From: Oryzias latipes
Lineage: Eukaryota > Chordata > Actinopteri > Beloniformes > Adrianichthyidae
Assembly (NCBI RefSeq): GCF_002234675.1
Contig: NC_019871.2
Coordinates: 19,257,933-19,321,932, forward strand
Length of the DNA stretch: 64,000 nucleotides
Reading direction: 5' to 3'
A model generated the notes under the pieces. The model made no database searches and was not told the DNA's origin. It worked only from the letters and a program-made list of their open reading frames with translations. The position numbers were made by a program, and so were the translations under genes. Positions 25,038-36,321 of the stretch are shown here, piece after piece (the stretch's first letter is position 1; every line of letters starts with the position of its first letter).

Positions 25038-28000
25038 TCAGAAGTTTTGTATGATCACTGCCTCCCTGCGCTGCATGCACACAACCTCATCAATGTACAG
25101 ACAGTTAGCTTTGCTGTCGATGCTTTCCTGCAGCCTCAGCTTCCAGTTAAGCAGACGCCTCTCCTCATCCTCGGAGCGGTCTACTTCCTGTTGCAGTCTG
25201 ACAGCATGAAGGGAAGAAACAGAACATTTAAGGTGCATGCTAACATCTCCATTCTGGAGTCACTCATCTGTAGGTTCTGCTTAAGGAAAACTCTCAGCCA
25301 GCCTTACTGCTTGATGTGCTCTGTGATCTTCTGGACATCGGCGAGGAGTTTACGCTGGGCTGGATCTCGCCACTGCTCTTTTCCGGGCCTCTCATGGCGC
25401 AAAGCCAGCCTCGCCTGAGTCAAACTCAAAAACTCCTCATTCTCTGCAACAGCAACTCGAAGATCTTCTCTGGTTTTCCTCTGGCTGCTGATCTCTGACT
25501 GAATCTAGAAATAGAGCGAGTTTGACACCAAGAATTTAGAACATTCAACTAAAATACATAGAATTACACGTACAGACATAAACATTACTATGGTTCTAGT
25601 ACTAGCCTGTAAATGGCTTTCTCCTCCTTTTATTATAAACATGTAAAATCTTTAATGGAAAGTTGTTTTGTCATGTGGCAGTTTTAGATTTATTCAGGGC
25701 TGAAAACTGCTTAAAAACCTGTTTTATTGTAGTGAAAACCTATATGGAGCACAAAAATCTAATCTTATCTAAAAGAGTTACTGACCACCAACTGCTGTGT
25801 TTTGCAAAGTACCAACAAGAATTTGTTAAATACATTTGAATTGAAAATAAAACTGCAAAAAAAATTCCCAACCGCTCAAAAAAAACAAACAAGAATTAAT
25901 CCTTCAACATTCTGGCAAATGGTACTTCTCCCAATTTTTCTGTCCCGTGGGTCTTAAACTTCTGAATAATATGTGCCGCTGTCGTCACAGGAGCTTGAAG
26001 CTGCTTAGAGATGGTTTTATAGCCTTTACCTTTACAATGTTTGTCTATAATTTTGTTTCTAATGTCCTGGTACAATTCTCTCTTTCACTTTCTGTTGTCC
26101 ATATTCAGTGTGGTACACACCGTTTCACCAAACAGCAATGTGACTATTTGTCTCTCTTTAAATAGGCAGACTGACTGATTATGGGTTTGAAAACAGCTGT
26201 GATGTCAATTAAAGGACATACCTGAGCTCATCATGACCCCCTGGACAATTAGTTCTCAGTCTTTTATGGAGGTACCATCATTTTTGTCCAGCCCTATTTC
26301 ATTAGTTTTTTTTTTAATAATTCTGTTAATCAACAACTCAAAAGTAATGGCTGATTTTGATTATTTAATTGTCAAAGAATTTTAATGTACTTGTTACTTT
26401 TGAACGTTTCAAGTCATTTCAGTGAGCATTGTGGACTTTCTTTCTTTAATTGAGGGGTACCAACAATTTTGTCCATCACTGTATTTATACAGAGCTTTGC
26501 TATCTTCTCGGATGGCTCAAAGCGCTTTGCATTCACAGTCCCATTCACCCAGAAACATTCACACTCTGCTACCAAACGCTGGCACCATCCATTACTACCG
26601 GGAGCAAGGTGGGGTCAGTGTCTTGCCCAAAGGGATTTTGACACTTGGGTGGACAGGGCTGGAACTGAACCCACGCTCTTCCGAACAGAGGCCGACCACT
26701 CCACCTTTGCACCATTTTGATCATTTATTTCAATTTTAATAGACTTTTTTGACCATTTGTAACCCCTGATGGCTCTGATCCTCCTTCAGGATGAAGGTTA
26801 GATTTCTCCCATTGGAGAAAGAAATCAGAGTCAACATCTTCACTATAGATTTGCTACGTATAAACTCTGTACCTTGACCAGTTCATCCTCCATCTGGTTT
26901 TTAGCATTCTTCATTTTCTGAACGTTTAGCTGGATTGCAGTTGTCGTGGCCTGGACCTGTTTTTGCATGTCAGCAGCTGTTTGGTCCAGCACAGACTGGA
27001 CCAGAACCTGAAGAGACCTGGAGTTGGTCTTCTGCTGCTCCGCCTTGGCCATGTTGGCGTATGAGATGTTCTCCCACTGATCCAGGGTCAGCACTGAGCT
27101 GAGGAACATAAACAAGCGACTACGTTTTTAAATGTCTAAACTTAATGGTTATTTGCAGAAAGCTTGAAGAGAACCTTTCAGCCCTGCTCAGAAAGACTCC
27201 AGAACCTCCTTATCAAGAACAGGACGCAGAGTTTCCCTAAAAAAGCCTAACTCCTTCAAACACTGAAGTACATCAAGACCCCCTGGGGAAAACTGAGAGT
27301 GGTCACCTTGGTTCTGGTGTGGAGTGGGTTTTGGGTCTGTGGCGGTGACTCATAGAAAGGGTGGCCATTAATGTGCAGAAGTTGTCGACGTTCTGAGCCT
27401 CAGATTTCTCCTTCAGGTCCTTCTCTATGCCATATTTTGCAGATCGGTTCAGTCTGGATTTGAACAGAACAGAACCAGTGTAACTCCAATGAGTATTTGA
27501 ATGAAATTCAGCACAAAATGATTTTACTCTCAGGATTTACCGGAGCTGCTCAGAGATCTGCTCCGTCACACGCTGCAGAAGAGACTCCACTCTCTTCAGA
27601 CCTTCACTCTCCTTCAGCAGCTCACCATCCACCTCATCATGAAACCTCTCAGAGTTGGGTCGTTTCAGTCTGCAATAAAAACAAACTAAATCTATTTAAC
27701 AAATCCAAGTTACCAGCTCATAGTTTGAGTTAACCTAACTGCTCTCCATCATTGCAGTGCATCTATATAATTTTTATCTTCTACTTCTTAAAAATATTAA
27801 AACACATACTGAAATGCTTTTATTTAAATCAAAGATTAAAACAAAAATGTAGAAAGAATGACTCAAGATTAAATTAAAGCGTAAAAATACTATGGCACAG
27901 CTGCTAAATTAAGGCCTGACACATTTTAAGACAAATATAACAGCAGTGAAGTTTTTTTGAATACAAAACAATGTAACCATATTTTTTTTAAGATCTCTGT

Positions 28001-29007
28001 TTTTTTAATTTTTGGATTGATTTTAACTTTTTTATTGGAATGTTTTTTTTTCACCCACTGTGATAACTTTTGACAGGATTAATTCTAACTCCCTCACATC
28101 CTGTTTTCTAACCACTCTTTTCAGTGCTTTATTTGAATGTACTTATTTGTTTCTTGTCTGTATTGTTTTATTATAGACATATTATCTGCATGATATCAGA
28201 CATGTAAAGAGGAATGGACCATAATACCTGTTGACAGGTGAAAAAAAATCATCTTAGACAATCACTGACTACTGTAAATCAGTGTTATCACTGTAAAAGG
28301 ATTTTTTTTCATGTGTTTCATTAATTTGATTTTATTCTTTTAAATAAAAATTCAAAAGCAGGGAAAAACTTTAATTGGTCAATTTTGTTGTAGTTATTTT
28401 TATTTATTGTTACTTTTGTCAGTTTAAATCTTTGAATATGGGTTCCTTTCATTTTACAGAGAAGTACCAATACATTTTTCCATGCGTGGATCCACATGGG
28501 TGTTTGTTGTATGATTGTAATGAAGATGTAAATATATATATGCCAGATCCCTTTTAATTAAACCTATAATAAACGTTCATTCATTGGTTTGGGTTTCCTT
28601 TGCTCCTCCTTACCGCTCCTTCATACAAAGGTCAGTGACCTCCAGAGGTTCTTTGCAGGCATCCAGAGCCTTGGTCACTCTGCTCTGCAAAACTACCAGG
28701 TCATCGATTTCCAAGTTAACTTCATCCAGCTTTAACTCCAGCTCCTTCTTCAGGAACTGGATTCTTCTGAGCTTCTGATCTGAGCAGCAGATACAGAATG
28801 TCACCATCCAGCCACATGCAGTGGACAGTCTGACGTGTTTTCTGACTCACCAAACTGTTGGTTCTCGTCCTCTTGCATGCGTTTGCAGATTTGTTTGGTC
28901 TCCTTGATCAGCTCTTTGCATTCTGCTCTGAAACGCTCAGACTGGTGCAGAGTTCCAGCAACATTTACTGGACTGAGACCTTCATGGCTCTGGAGAGTGC
29001 GGTCCAT
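25038..29007 (-). CDS. tekt1: Tektin-1, complete but divergent
   Basis: Coiled-coil filament protein of the ciliary/flagellar doublet microtubule lumen. Coding exons in transcript order: 29007-28851, 28779-28614, 27669-27541, 27453-27307, 27098-26873, 25504-25308, 25197-25038 (1182 nt, 393 aa; human is 418). All borders are GT-AG and the phases close. Features: KEPLEVT and LNRSAKYGIEKDLK in the tektin rod, LTLDQWENIS, and the tektin-1-like C-terminus KANCLYIDEVVCMQ. The start Met (MDRTLQS) is the first in exon 2; the proline-rich leader of mammalian tektin-1 is missing. The tektin signature nonapeptide RPNVELCRD reads RPGKEQWRD here. A non-coding first exon with donor gtatgt lies at about 29637-29671. 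Tail-to-tail with XAF1, as expected from human 17p13. Confidence 0.9.
26466..26720 (+). repeat. Dispersed repeat in TEKT1 intron
   Basis: Starts tttatacagagctttgc, continues caaagcgctttgcattcaca and ends in a gaacccacgctcttccga block, a layout I know from a widespread fish repeat. It lies in the TEKT1 intron between exons 27098-26873 and 25504-25308. The open frames across it are not genes. Confidence 0.5.
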
Positions 29008-29636
29008 TATCGAAACGGTTCCACGCTCGCTGTCGTCCAGGCAGAAAGAAAAGATGAAAATGCAACCTCATAAATGACAACACGCTCTTCTCCTTCATGT
29101 AAAACAATCTGCCTTTTTCTCTGTGTCCAACTCCTTTTTTTAATGTTCTTTATAAAACAATCGTTGATTATGAGTTGAGTTTTTTCTAATAAAATAAGAT
29201 GAAAGAAAATAAATAAAGAGCAGGAATGGATAAACTTTTTAAACTAGATTTTGTTTTGCCTTTTTTTTAAATGGATTTAAACTTGAATCTCACTTTTATG
29301 GAAACAAAGAACAGAGTTAAAACATAAAGAGAAAAATAAAAATGAAAGCAGTCATCAGAAAGCCCAAGGGCTTCCTGTAGGGCAGCTCAGAAAACTGAAA
29401 TCTGGAACTTAATTTTAGAAGTTATTCTGAAACTAAAATATTTTAGATTAAGTCTTAGGATGCATTAGCTACAAACTAAATATAATCAATTAGCATTTAA
29501 CATAAAAAGCTAACTAGAATCCTACATAACATAGAAATAAAAGGTGGAAAAAAAACTCTTTTTACTCATGATATGACAGTTTCTATTTGATGTTATCTTA
29601 ACAAAAAGTTTGAATCAGACATAAACCGGAACATAC

Positions 29637-29671
29637 CTCCTTCCACGCAGCGTTAGCTTGTTCAACAAACC
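29637..29671 (-). other. tekt1: TEKT1 non-coding first exon (approximate 5' end)
   Basis: On the minus strand, ggaaggag is followed by a consensus donor gtatgt (29636-29631), and the next exon opens after acag at about 29029, just before the start codon. Tektin-1 genes usually have a 5' untranslated exon. The 5' limit is set only by the X-box that precedes it. Confidence 0.5.
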
Positions 29672-29685
29672 GTTACCATGGTTAC
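29672..29685 (-). promoter_or_regulatory. RFX X-box at TEKT1 5' end
   Basis: GTAACCATGGTAAC on the minus strand matches the X-box consensus GTNRCC-N(0-3)-RGYAAC at every defined position. RFX factors bind such sites in promoters of ciliary genes, usually near the start of transcription. Tektin-1 is a ciliary protein, so site and gene fit. Confidence 0.8.
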
Positions 29686-29699
29686 AGCCGGCACGCGTC

Positions 29700-30040
29700 T
29701 TCCGCTCGGGGCGTTTCCGTGTTGATTTCACTCGAAAACACGAATAAACAACTACTAAACTACTTTAACAAATTAGGGTTACTAGATATTTGGAAATGTG
29801 AAAATAAACAAATCTTACGCAGAGATTCATTTTTTGTAGAGGCAGAAGCCGTCAGCTCGTTTAACCAAAGAAAATATAATTACGCAAAAAGAAACGAGAT
29901 TTGTGGGATTGTTGTCATTTTCATGCATCACATGATTTGTCCTCAGGATGAGAAAATAAAAGAACCTTGCAGATTTTTTTTTTTCTTTTTGTAAAAATGG
30001 TCTGCATTTATACTGAATTCTGATTGGCTGCAGGGTTTCC
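29700..30040. other. Upstream flank of TEKT1, nothing recognised
   Basis: AT-rich sequence with a 91-codon open frame at 29719-29994 that shows no splice sites or motif. A poly-T run near 29976-29986 and the following LINE 3' end mark the beginning of the transposon-rich half of the window. Confidence 0.4.
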
Positions 30041-30622
30041 CTTTTTTAATTTGAACTTTAAACATACACATAATAACAACACACAAAAAAGAGAGAGAAA
30101 CAATAAAATAAAAAAATAAAACAAAATATATAGAATTGTAGTTTACAATACTATGGATTGTGATACAGCATGTGATCTTCAATGAAAATACACAGTTTTA
30201 TTGCATTTTTGTTTTTCATCAATGTCAGAGATTTAAAATATAAACGTATTTCTTTAAGAAATGTATTGAATAATGGTTTGGTTTTTAAGAATTTGCACTT
30301 GTGAATGAAAAATTTCCCAGATACTAATAAGGTATTGAATGTCAAATCAAATAGATTATCACCAGAAACTACTCCAAATAATATAATGTGCTTTTGTAAT
30401 TGAATAGAAATAGGAAATAGGAAAGGGGAAAGGGCATGGCCGGCCCTCCCTATACGCGAATTACGCAGCCGCGTAGGGCCCCCGTCACTACCAGGGCCCC
30501 GAGGTAGCGAAAAAAAATAAAACAAAGAAGGACCCAAATCTGGCAACCCATTTCATAGAATTTCCGTACCAACGTGCGCTGTGAATGTTGTGCAAAATAA
30601 AGTTGCCTGCACTTTTGTGACA

Positions 30623-30646
30623 CCCCCCCCCCCCCCCCCCCCCCCC
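30623..30646. repeat. Poly-C tract
   Basis: Twenty-four consecutive C residues inside the hAT element. This length is prone to sequencing error and strand slippage. Confidence 0.9.
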
Positions 30647-32266
30647 AATAAGGACGTTACGCCCCTCTTAGCAACGATCGGTCAACATAATTGCATCTGA
30701 GCCTGGCACACTGTACAGTTACGAGCACATTTTGTTTCAATAAAGTTGGGAAAAAGAAAAAAACGAGCACATTTTGTCACACTGATCAAAGCGACAACAA
30801 GAGAACTTCATGCCAAAGATACTTTATCATCAGGAGCTGAAAAAAGATGAAGAACTTCAACACCAATCACAAGGTAAGTTTGGAGGATGTTGGGGCCGTC
30901 TTTTTTACATTGTCCAGTATTTCTGTGCAGCTGCGCAATTTACGTGAAAAACTAATCGATCCGAGGTAAAGATTGGACATAAAACGACCCTGTTTGTCGT
31001 TATTTCCAATGGAAAACTCGAAAATAATTCTGATACCCAAGTTTCCAAGATGAGGTCAGACATGACCTTCTAAAACGGCTGAGAGCAGAGAAAAGTAAAT
31101 AATGATGATAGTATGGTGGCTGATAAATGTTTAAATAACTCACGTTATCGTATTGTTTCATTGTTTTGCTAACACATATTTAGCATATTATTTAGTGCGT
31201 TCTGCATTTTCCGGTTATGTCAGTAAAAAAACAGCCATTTATTATAGCAGGTCAGGTAGTCTGACTTATTCAATATTGAATGTGTCTTAAAATCTTGCAT
31301 TGGCATAAAATATGGAGAATCAAAACTGCCAAATACATAGGAAATAAATGTTCTCATTTATAAATGATAAACAAAATAAGTGTACTAATTTAAAAATCAT
31401 GAACGTAAAATAATTGATAAAGACGTGTATAAATGCTTATATTTCCATTTATACTCAAATTATTGTTCACATTTATTATTTATAAATGGGTACATTTTTT
31501 TCTTATTTGTATTTTGCAGTTTTGGTTTTACATAATAATGATGTTTTTGCTCAGTTCCGTCTTAGCCAACAGTTTCTTCTGCTCTCCAAAAGTATTGGAG
31601 GTGATGCAGCGTCCACATCCCAAGATGTTCTTGTCATCACTGAATATGTCATCTAAGATAATTTTATAGCATGTAAAGTAATAAAAAAAACAGTGTCTGC
31701 ATATCCCCTTATGTTCATAAACAGCAGCTGAGGAGTATGGAGTCCCAAGTTGTTCATAATTAAATTAATAAATATGACCTCATACAAATATACAATCAAA
31801 CAATAAATCTCTCATAAATATATAAAAAGATCATGAATTTGTGAAAAACCTGCACACAGATTTAAATGAGCCACTAAACTATTAGTAGTATTCTACGATG
31901 GAGTTGTAGAATAGTAGTTGGAGTAGTATTCTGCTTTAGGTATTTTATTAGTTTTATCATTGATTATTTTATAATAATAATTTTTGTTTTTTAGCTCCAG
32001 AAGAAACTCCTGTCACCACATCTACCGTTGAAAGGGAAAACATTTGACTGTTTTACTTTTCACTGTTTGCTTTTATTGAAGTTCTGTATCTTATGTTCCA
32101 GAGGCTCCAAGAGAGGCGTGTATGGAAGAGGAGCCTAGTGGATCCAAAATTCCACCTACCACCTCAAATCCAGTTGGTCCAGATGAATGATGGCCAACCA
32201 CAGTCTCTGATCCAGTAAGAATGGATTTGGTGCAAAGAGGTCCTTTTCAGACTGAGAAAGACTATG

Positions 32267-33574
32267 GCCGCCTTTACACTGCAGGTCTTGATGCTCATAT
32301 CCGATTTTCTGACTATATCCGATTTTTTTGACGACCCGCTTACATCATCTTTTAAAAGTGACCCGTATCTGATTTTTGCTTTTACACTATACAATGCTGA
32401 AACTATCAAACGTAGACATTCTGAGGACTACGTAGCAGTATTTCCGCATTCCGCGGACCTCCATCAGACTTTTGTGATTGCGGTTGTCATGGAGGCAAAG
32501 CTGCGACGGAAGGAGGCGTTGCCTTGGGCGCTCCAGAGGGGATGCACGGGGGAGTAAAAGGGAGGGTTGCTAGGCTCTCTCTGAGTTTTGAATGAGGAAG
32601 TGTTTGCAGACGTGCTGTACTAACAGTTTGATCCAAGTGTTGAACCTTTCCTGCGCGATGACTTCTCTTTTCCAACCGTAGTCAGAAACGCACAGGAGAT
32701 TTCTCGGGGTTCACTTTCCGTTCTGAACCCTCAGCCTCCAGAGTGGGCTAAGAAAGACTCCAAAACTTTTGGGGGAGACACCTTATTTTTAATTTACGGT
32801 TCTCTGACAGTCCCCCGCTCCGCGCTCACACTCACTGTCTCTCCTTACACACACACACACGCAAGCACGCGCGCGCTAACACACACACACGGTCCCCATC
32901 ATACACGCCCCCCAAAGAAATAAACAGCTTCTAGCCTGTTCTAGCAACGGTGTCCCGCTTCATTAGTTACCGTTTGCGTCCGGACCGGACATGACAGCAG
33001 TTTCCAACTACGGTCTGAAGCCTGAGGCTGAAAGGTAACACGCTGACAGCAACATCAGCGCACAAAAGCACCTTAACCCTCGTGCTATCCTAGGCATTTT
33101 AACATAGGGAGTTGGGTCTTCTAGACCCACTAGACAGTACTCTGAACCTTTTTTCTTCAATGATTTGTGATCTTCAATGGTGTTCATGGATTACATGAAA
33201 TCTTTCCATCTTTATCCACCTTTGTCATGGTAGGGAGAACACGTCAGTGTAAGGGTGGGGTCTTCTAAGATGGCACAAGGGTTAATAAGTCATGTGATCT
33301 CAGTTGGTGGTGTCCTGAATTGACGTCACTGACGTACGACTCGCATTTACTGGGGAATATCCGATTTGTCTGCTTACATGGCACACGCAAATGCACGTAT
33401 CCGATTCGTTTCCGATTTATTTCCACATATGAGAGAGGCCTGTATCCGATCTGAGAAAAACGGAATCCATGCGCCTTTGTCCTGCTTACACATTCACCGA
33501 TCATATCCGATCTGTGCCACGTGAGAGGAAAAAATCGGAATTGGGTCACTTGAACCATGCAGTGTAAAGGCAGC
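32267..33574. mobile_element. Unclassified TIR DNA element, nested in hAT
   Basis: Termini GCCGCCTTTACACTGCA (left) and GCTGCCTTTACACTGCA (right, reversed) are flanked by the 5-bp duplication CTATG (32262-32266 and 33575-33579). Removing the element rejoins the hAT transposase frame as EKDYDFPKSP, which proves both the borders and the insertion. Inside are repeated tatccgat motifs and a CA-rich stretch (32850-32895) but no transposase, so it is non-autonomous. Superfamily not determined. Confidence 0.75.
33077..33281. mobile_element. piggyBac-like MITE, copy 2, intact TTAA target
   Basis: A 205-bp element with inverted ends (CCCTCGTGCTATC / gcacaaggg) flanked by TTAA at 33073-33076 and 33282-33285. 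Same family as 21303-21507 in the opposite orientation and of the same length. It lies within the TIR element at 32267-33574. Confidence 0.8.
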
Positions 33575-34033
33575 CTATGACTTTCCAAAATCCCCCTCAT
33601 TGAGCTGTTGTGTTCTTTATGTTGGATTGTTTTATCGTTATATAATTTGGTATTAAGTTGCTGTTTTTAATAAGTTGGAGTTTTGTGAATGTAATTTGTT
33701 GAGTGCCTAATGTTACATTAAAAAATATAGATCTATATATCTATATACATTTGTCATTCATATTTATTTCTTTGCATTTAAAATTTGTTCTGCACCACTA
33801 AATGTGCATCCAACATGCAGGCAATTTACTGTATTCAATTCTTCGGCAGCAACAATAATTCACAAATGTATTAATAGAGAGATCTCATTTATATTACAAC
33901 AACAGTTGCGTTTTTTTTGGTGCTCCTGATCAGTTGGAGGGCCCACAAATTAAATTTCGCTTAGGGCCCCCAGAAGACCAGGGCCGGCCCTGGGAAAGGG
34001 AAACATTGAAGAGCACCAAAAACTGTAAACATA

Positions 34034-34772
34034 TGTCGGGTGGCTTATCACATGTTTTTATTGAATATTTATGAGGGTTTCTGTGTTGCATGACTTTGTA
34101 GTGGATTCCTTGATTCTTTGCATGAACTCTTGCATGGACTGATTGGTGATGCATGACACCTGCTGATGAGCCGCACCTGAAGCACACAGGAGTCTATAAA
34201 GAGGAGAACAGTTGACTGAGCTGGGCGCGAGGGGAAGCAGCAGAGGGACGAACAGGAGCAGCACCACCAGACGAGCAGGTGCCGAGACCGACACAGGGGA
34301 GGATCGCTGCAGCAGGAGCAGACTTTAAAGGAACGTAACTGGTTTTGTGAGCACGAACGTGGCTACTGTCTGGCCTGGTTGAACTGCAGCTGAGTTTCCT
34401 TCTCCCCATTCCAGTGGCGTGCAGGAAGGGGGCCACTGCTGGAGCAGAAAAGTATAAATCGGGACCCCCTTCGTGGACTGCTGCTCATCCACTGCTTTAA
34501 ATTGAAGGACTTCCTATTTTTTCTTTACTATGCATGAACTACCCAGATGGACTCTTGTGTTTTTATAGGCGTGTTTTTTTTAATCGATTTTGCTCCTTTT
34601 ACCTGGCCATTTTATGCTTTTGGGACTTTTAGAATTTTTTAGCTTTTTTTCTCGTGGTAGTCACCACTGGTATATATTAAAGATTCTTTTGACACCAACA
34701 TATTTTGCGTTCATCCTTTCTAACGGTGGAACTCGTGCTGGTTTCCCAGAACCTTGCGCTGAAGGCGCGACA
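34034..34772 (+). mobile_element. Solo LTR of an LTR retrotransposon
   Basis: A 739-bp element that begins TGTCGGG and ends GCGCGACA (TG..CA), flanked by CATA on both sides (34030-34033 and 34773-34776). The uninterrupted site at about 60651-60665 shows the empty state. It contains a TATAAA-like box near 34196 and an ATTAAA-type signal near 34677. No gag, pol or second LTR is present, so it arose by LTR-LTR recombination. The size of the target duplication (4 or 5 bp) is ambiguous in the local repeat. Strand is inferred from the TATA-like box and polyadenylation-type signal. Confidence 0.65.
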
Positions 34773-34832
34773 CATACATACATTCAAAAAACAAATGATC
34801 AAGTGTTTCAATATTTATATCACAAAAAAACA

Positions 34833-36319
34833 GTCTAAATCTGTGATAGTGAGCACTTCTCCTTTGCCAAGACAATCCATCCCACCTCGCAGGTATACCA
34901 TATCAAGATGCTGATTAGACAGCATGATTATTGCACAGGTGTGCCTTAGACTGGCCACAAGAAAAGGCCACTCTGAAATCTTCAGTTGTATCACACAGCA
35001 CAATGCCACAGATGTCGCAAGTTTTGAGGGAGCGTGCAATTGGTATGCTGAAAGCAGGAATGTCCACCAGAGCTGTTGCTAGGGAATTGAATGTCCATTT
35101 CTCCACCATAAGCCGTCTCCAGAGGCGTTTCAGAGAATTTTGCAGCACATCCAACTGGCCTCACAACCCCAGACGTCGTGTAACCATACCAGCCCAAGAC
35201 CTCCACATCCAGCATGTCCACCTCCAAGATCGTCTGAGACCAGCCACTCGGACAGCTGCTGAAACAATCGGTTTGCATAACCACAGAATTTCTGCACAAC
35301 TGTCAGAAACCGTCTCAGGGAAGGTCATCTGCATGCTCCTCGTCCTCATCGTGGTCTCGACCTCACTCCAGTTCGTCGTCGTAACCGACTTGAGCGAGCA
35401 AATGCTCACATGCGATGGCGTCTGGCACGTTGGAGAGGTGTTCTCTTCACGGATGAATCCCGGTTTACACTGTTCAGGGCAGATGGCAGACAGTGTGGGT
35501 GAGCGGTTTTCTGATGTCAATGTTGTGGATCAAGTAGCCCATGGTGGCGGTGGGGTTATGGTATGGGCAGGCGTATGTTATGGGCGACGAACACAGGTGC
35601 ATTTCATTGAAGGCATTTTGAAGGCACAGAGATACCGTGACGAGATCCTGGGGCCCATTGTTGTGCCGTACATCCAACAACATCACCTCATGTTGCAGCA
35701 TGATAATGCATGGCCCCATGTTGCAATGATCTGTACACAATTCTTGGTAGCTGAAAACATCCCAGTTCTTGCATGGCCAGCAGACTCACCGGACATGTCA
35801 CCCATTGAGCATGTTTGGGATGCTCTGGATCGGCGTATACGACAGCGTGTTTCAGTTCCTGCCAATATCCAGCAACTTCGCACAGCCATTGAAGAAGAGT
35901 GGACCAACGTTCCACAGGCCACAATAGACAACCTGATCAACTCTATGCGAAGGATATGTGTTGCATTCATGAGGCAAATGGTGGTCACACCAGATACTGA
36001 CTGGTTGTCTGAGTCCCCTGACCCCCTCAATAAAACAAAACACGATTTCAGAGTGGCCTTTTCTTGTGGCCAGTCTAAGGCACACCTGTGCAATAATCAT
36101 GCTGTCTAATCAGCATCTTGATATGGCACACCTGCGAGGTGGGATGGATTGTCTTGGCAAAGGAGAAGTGCTCACTATCACAGATTTAGACAGATTTGTG
36201 AACAATATTTCAGAGAACTGGTTATTTTGTGTATGTGGAAAATGTTTCACATCTTTGAGTTCATACCATAAAAAATGGGAGCAATAACAAAAGTGTTGCG
36301 TTTATATTTTTGGCCAGTG
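34833..36319 (+). pseudogene. Tc1-like transposon with defective transposase
   Basis: Long inverted repeats pair 34833-34980 with 36044-36190. The right end continues about 130 bp further to a typical ccagtg|TA terminus, while the matching outer left end is missing. An unbroken 392-codon frame (34931-36109) starts in the left repeat and includes the helix-turn-helix (RAIGMLKAGMSTRAVAREL) and, later, HDNAWPH and SPIEHVWD with the second and third catalytic residues. Between about 35299 and 35495 the frame is shifted: the TDES motif with the first catalytic Asp is there in another frame. A further shift alters the C-terminus. The ORF is long but the enzyme should be inactive. Confidence 0.8.
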
Positions 36320-36321
36320 TA

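Larger units (their letters stand above)
30435..33992 (+). mobile_element. hAT DNA transposon, internally deleted, 8-bp TSD
   Basis: Terminal inverted repeats CATGGCCGGCCCT (left) and CAGGGCCGGCCCTG (right, reversed) are flanked by a perfect 8-bp target duplication GGAAAGGG (30427-30434 and 33993-34000), the size expected for hAT. Coding relics near 32000-32265, continuing at 33575-33610, read like the N-terminal, TTF-zinc-finger region of ZMYM-type hAT transposases (VSDPVRMDLVQRGPFQ..EKDYDFPKSP). An in-frame stop and the loss of the catalytic part show it is dead. A C tract (30623-30646) lies near the left end. Confidence 0.85.
30040..34832 (-). mobile_element. L1/Tx1-like LINE remnant, interrupted by hAT and solo LTR
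   Basis: Three blocks (about 30040-30434, 33993-34033 and 34773-34832) match consecutive pieces of the longer LINE at about 60215-60716. Between them sit a hAT (30435-33992) and a solo LTR (34034-34772). The reading is antisense to the window, with the 3' end at 30040. The LINE stops abruptly where a Tc1 element begins at 34833. It encodes only a frame-broken C-terminal tail (KPLFNTFLKEI motif). Confidence 0.8.

Noticed and set aside
34931..36109. 392-codon frame as an intact Tc1 transposase
   Set aside because: Its middle is in the wrong frame and lacks the first catalytic Asp block, and the C-terminus is shifted.
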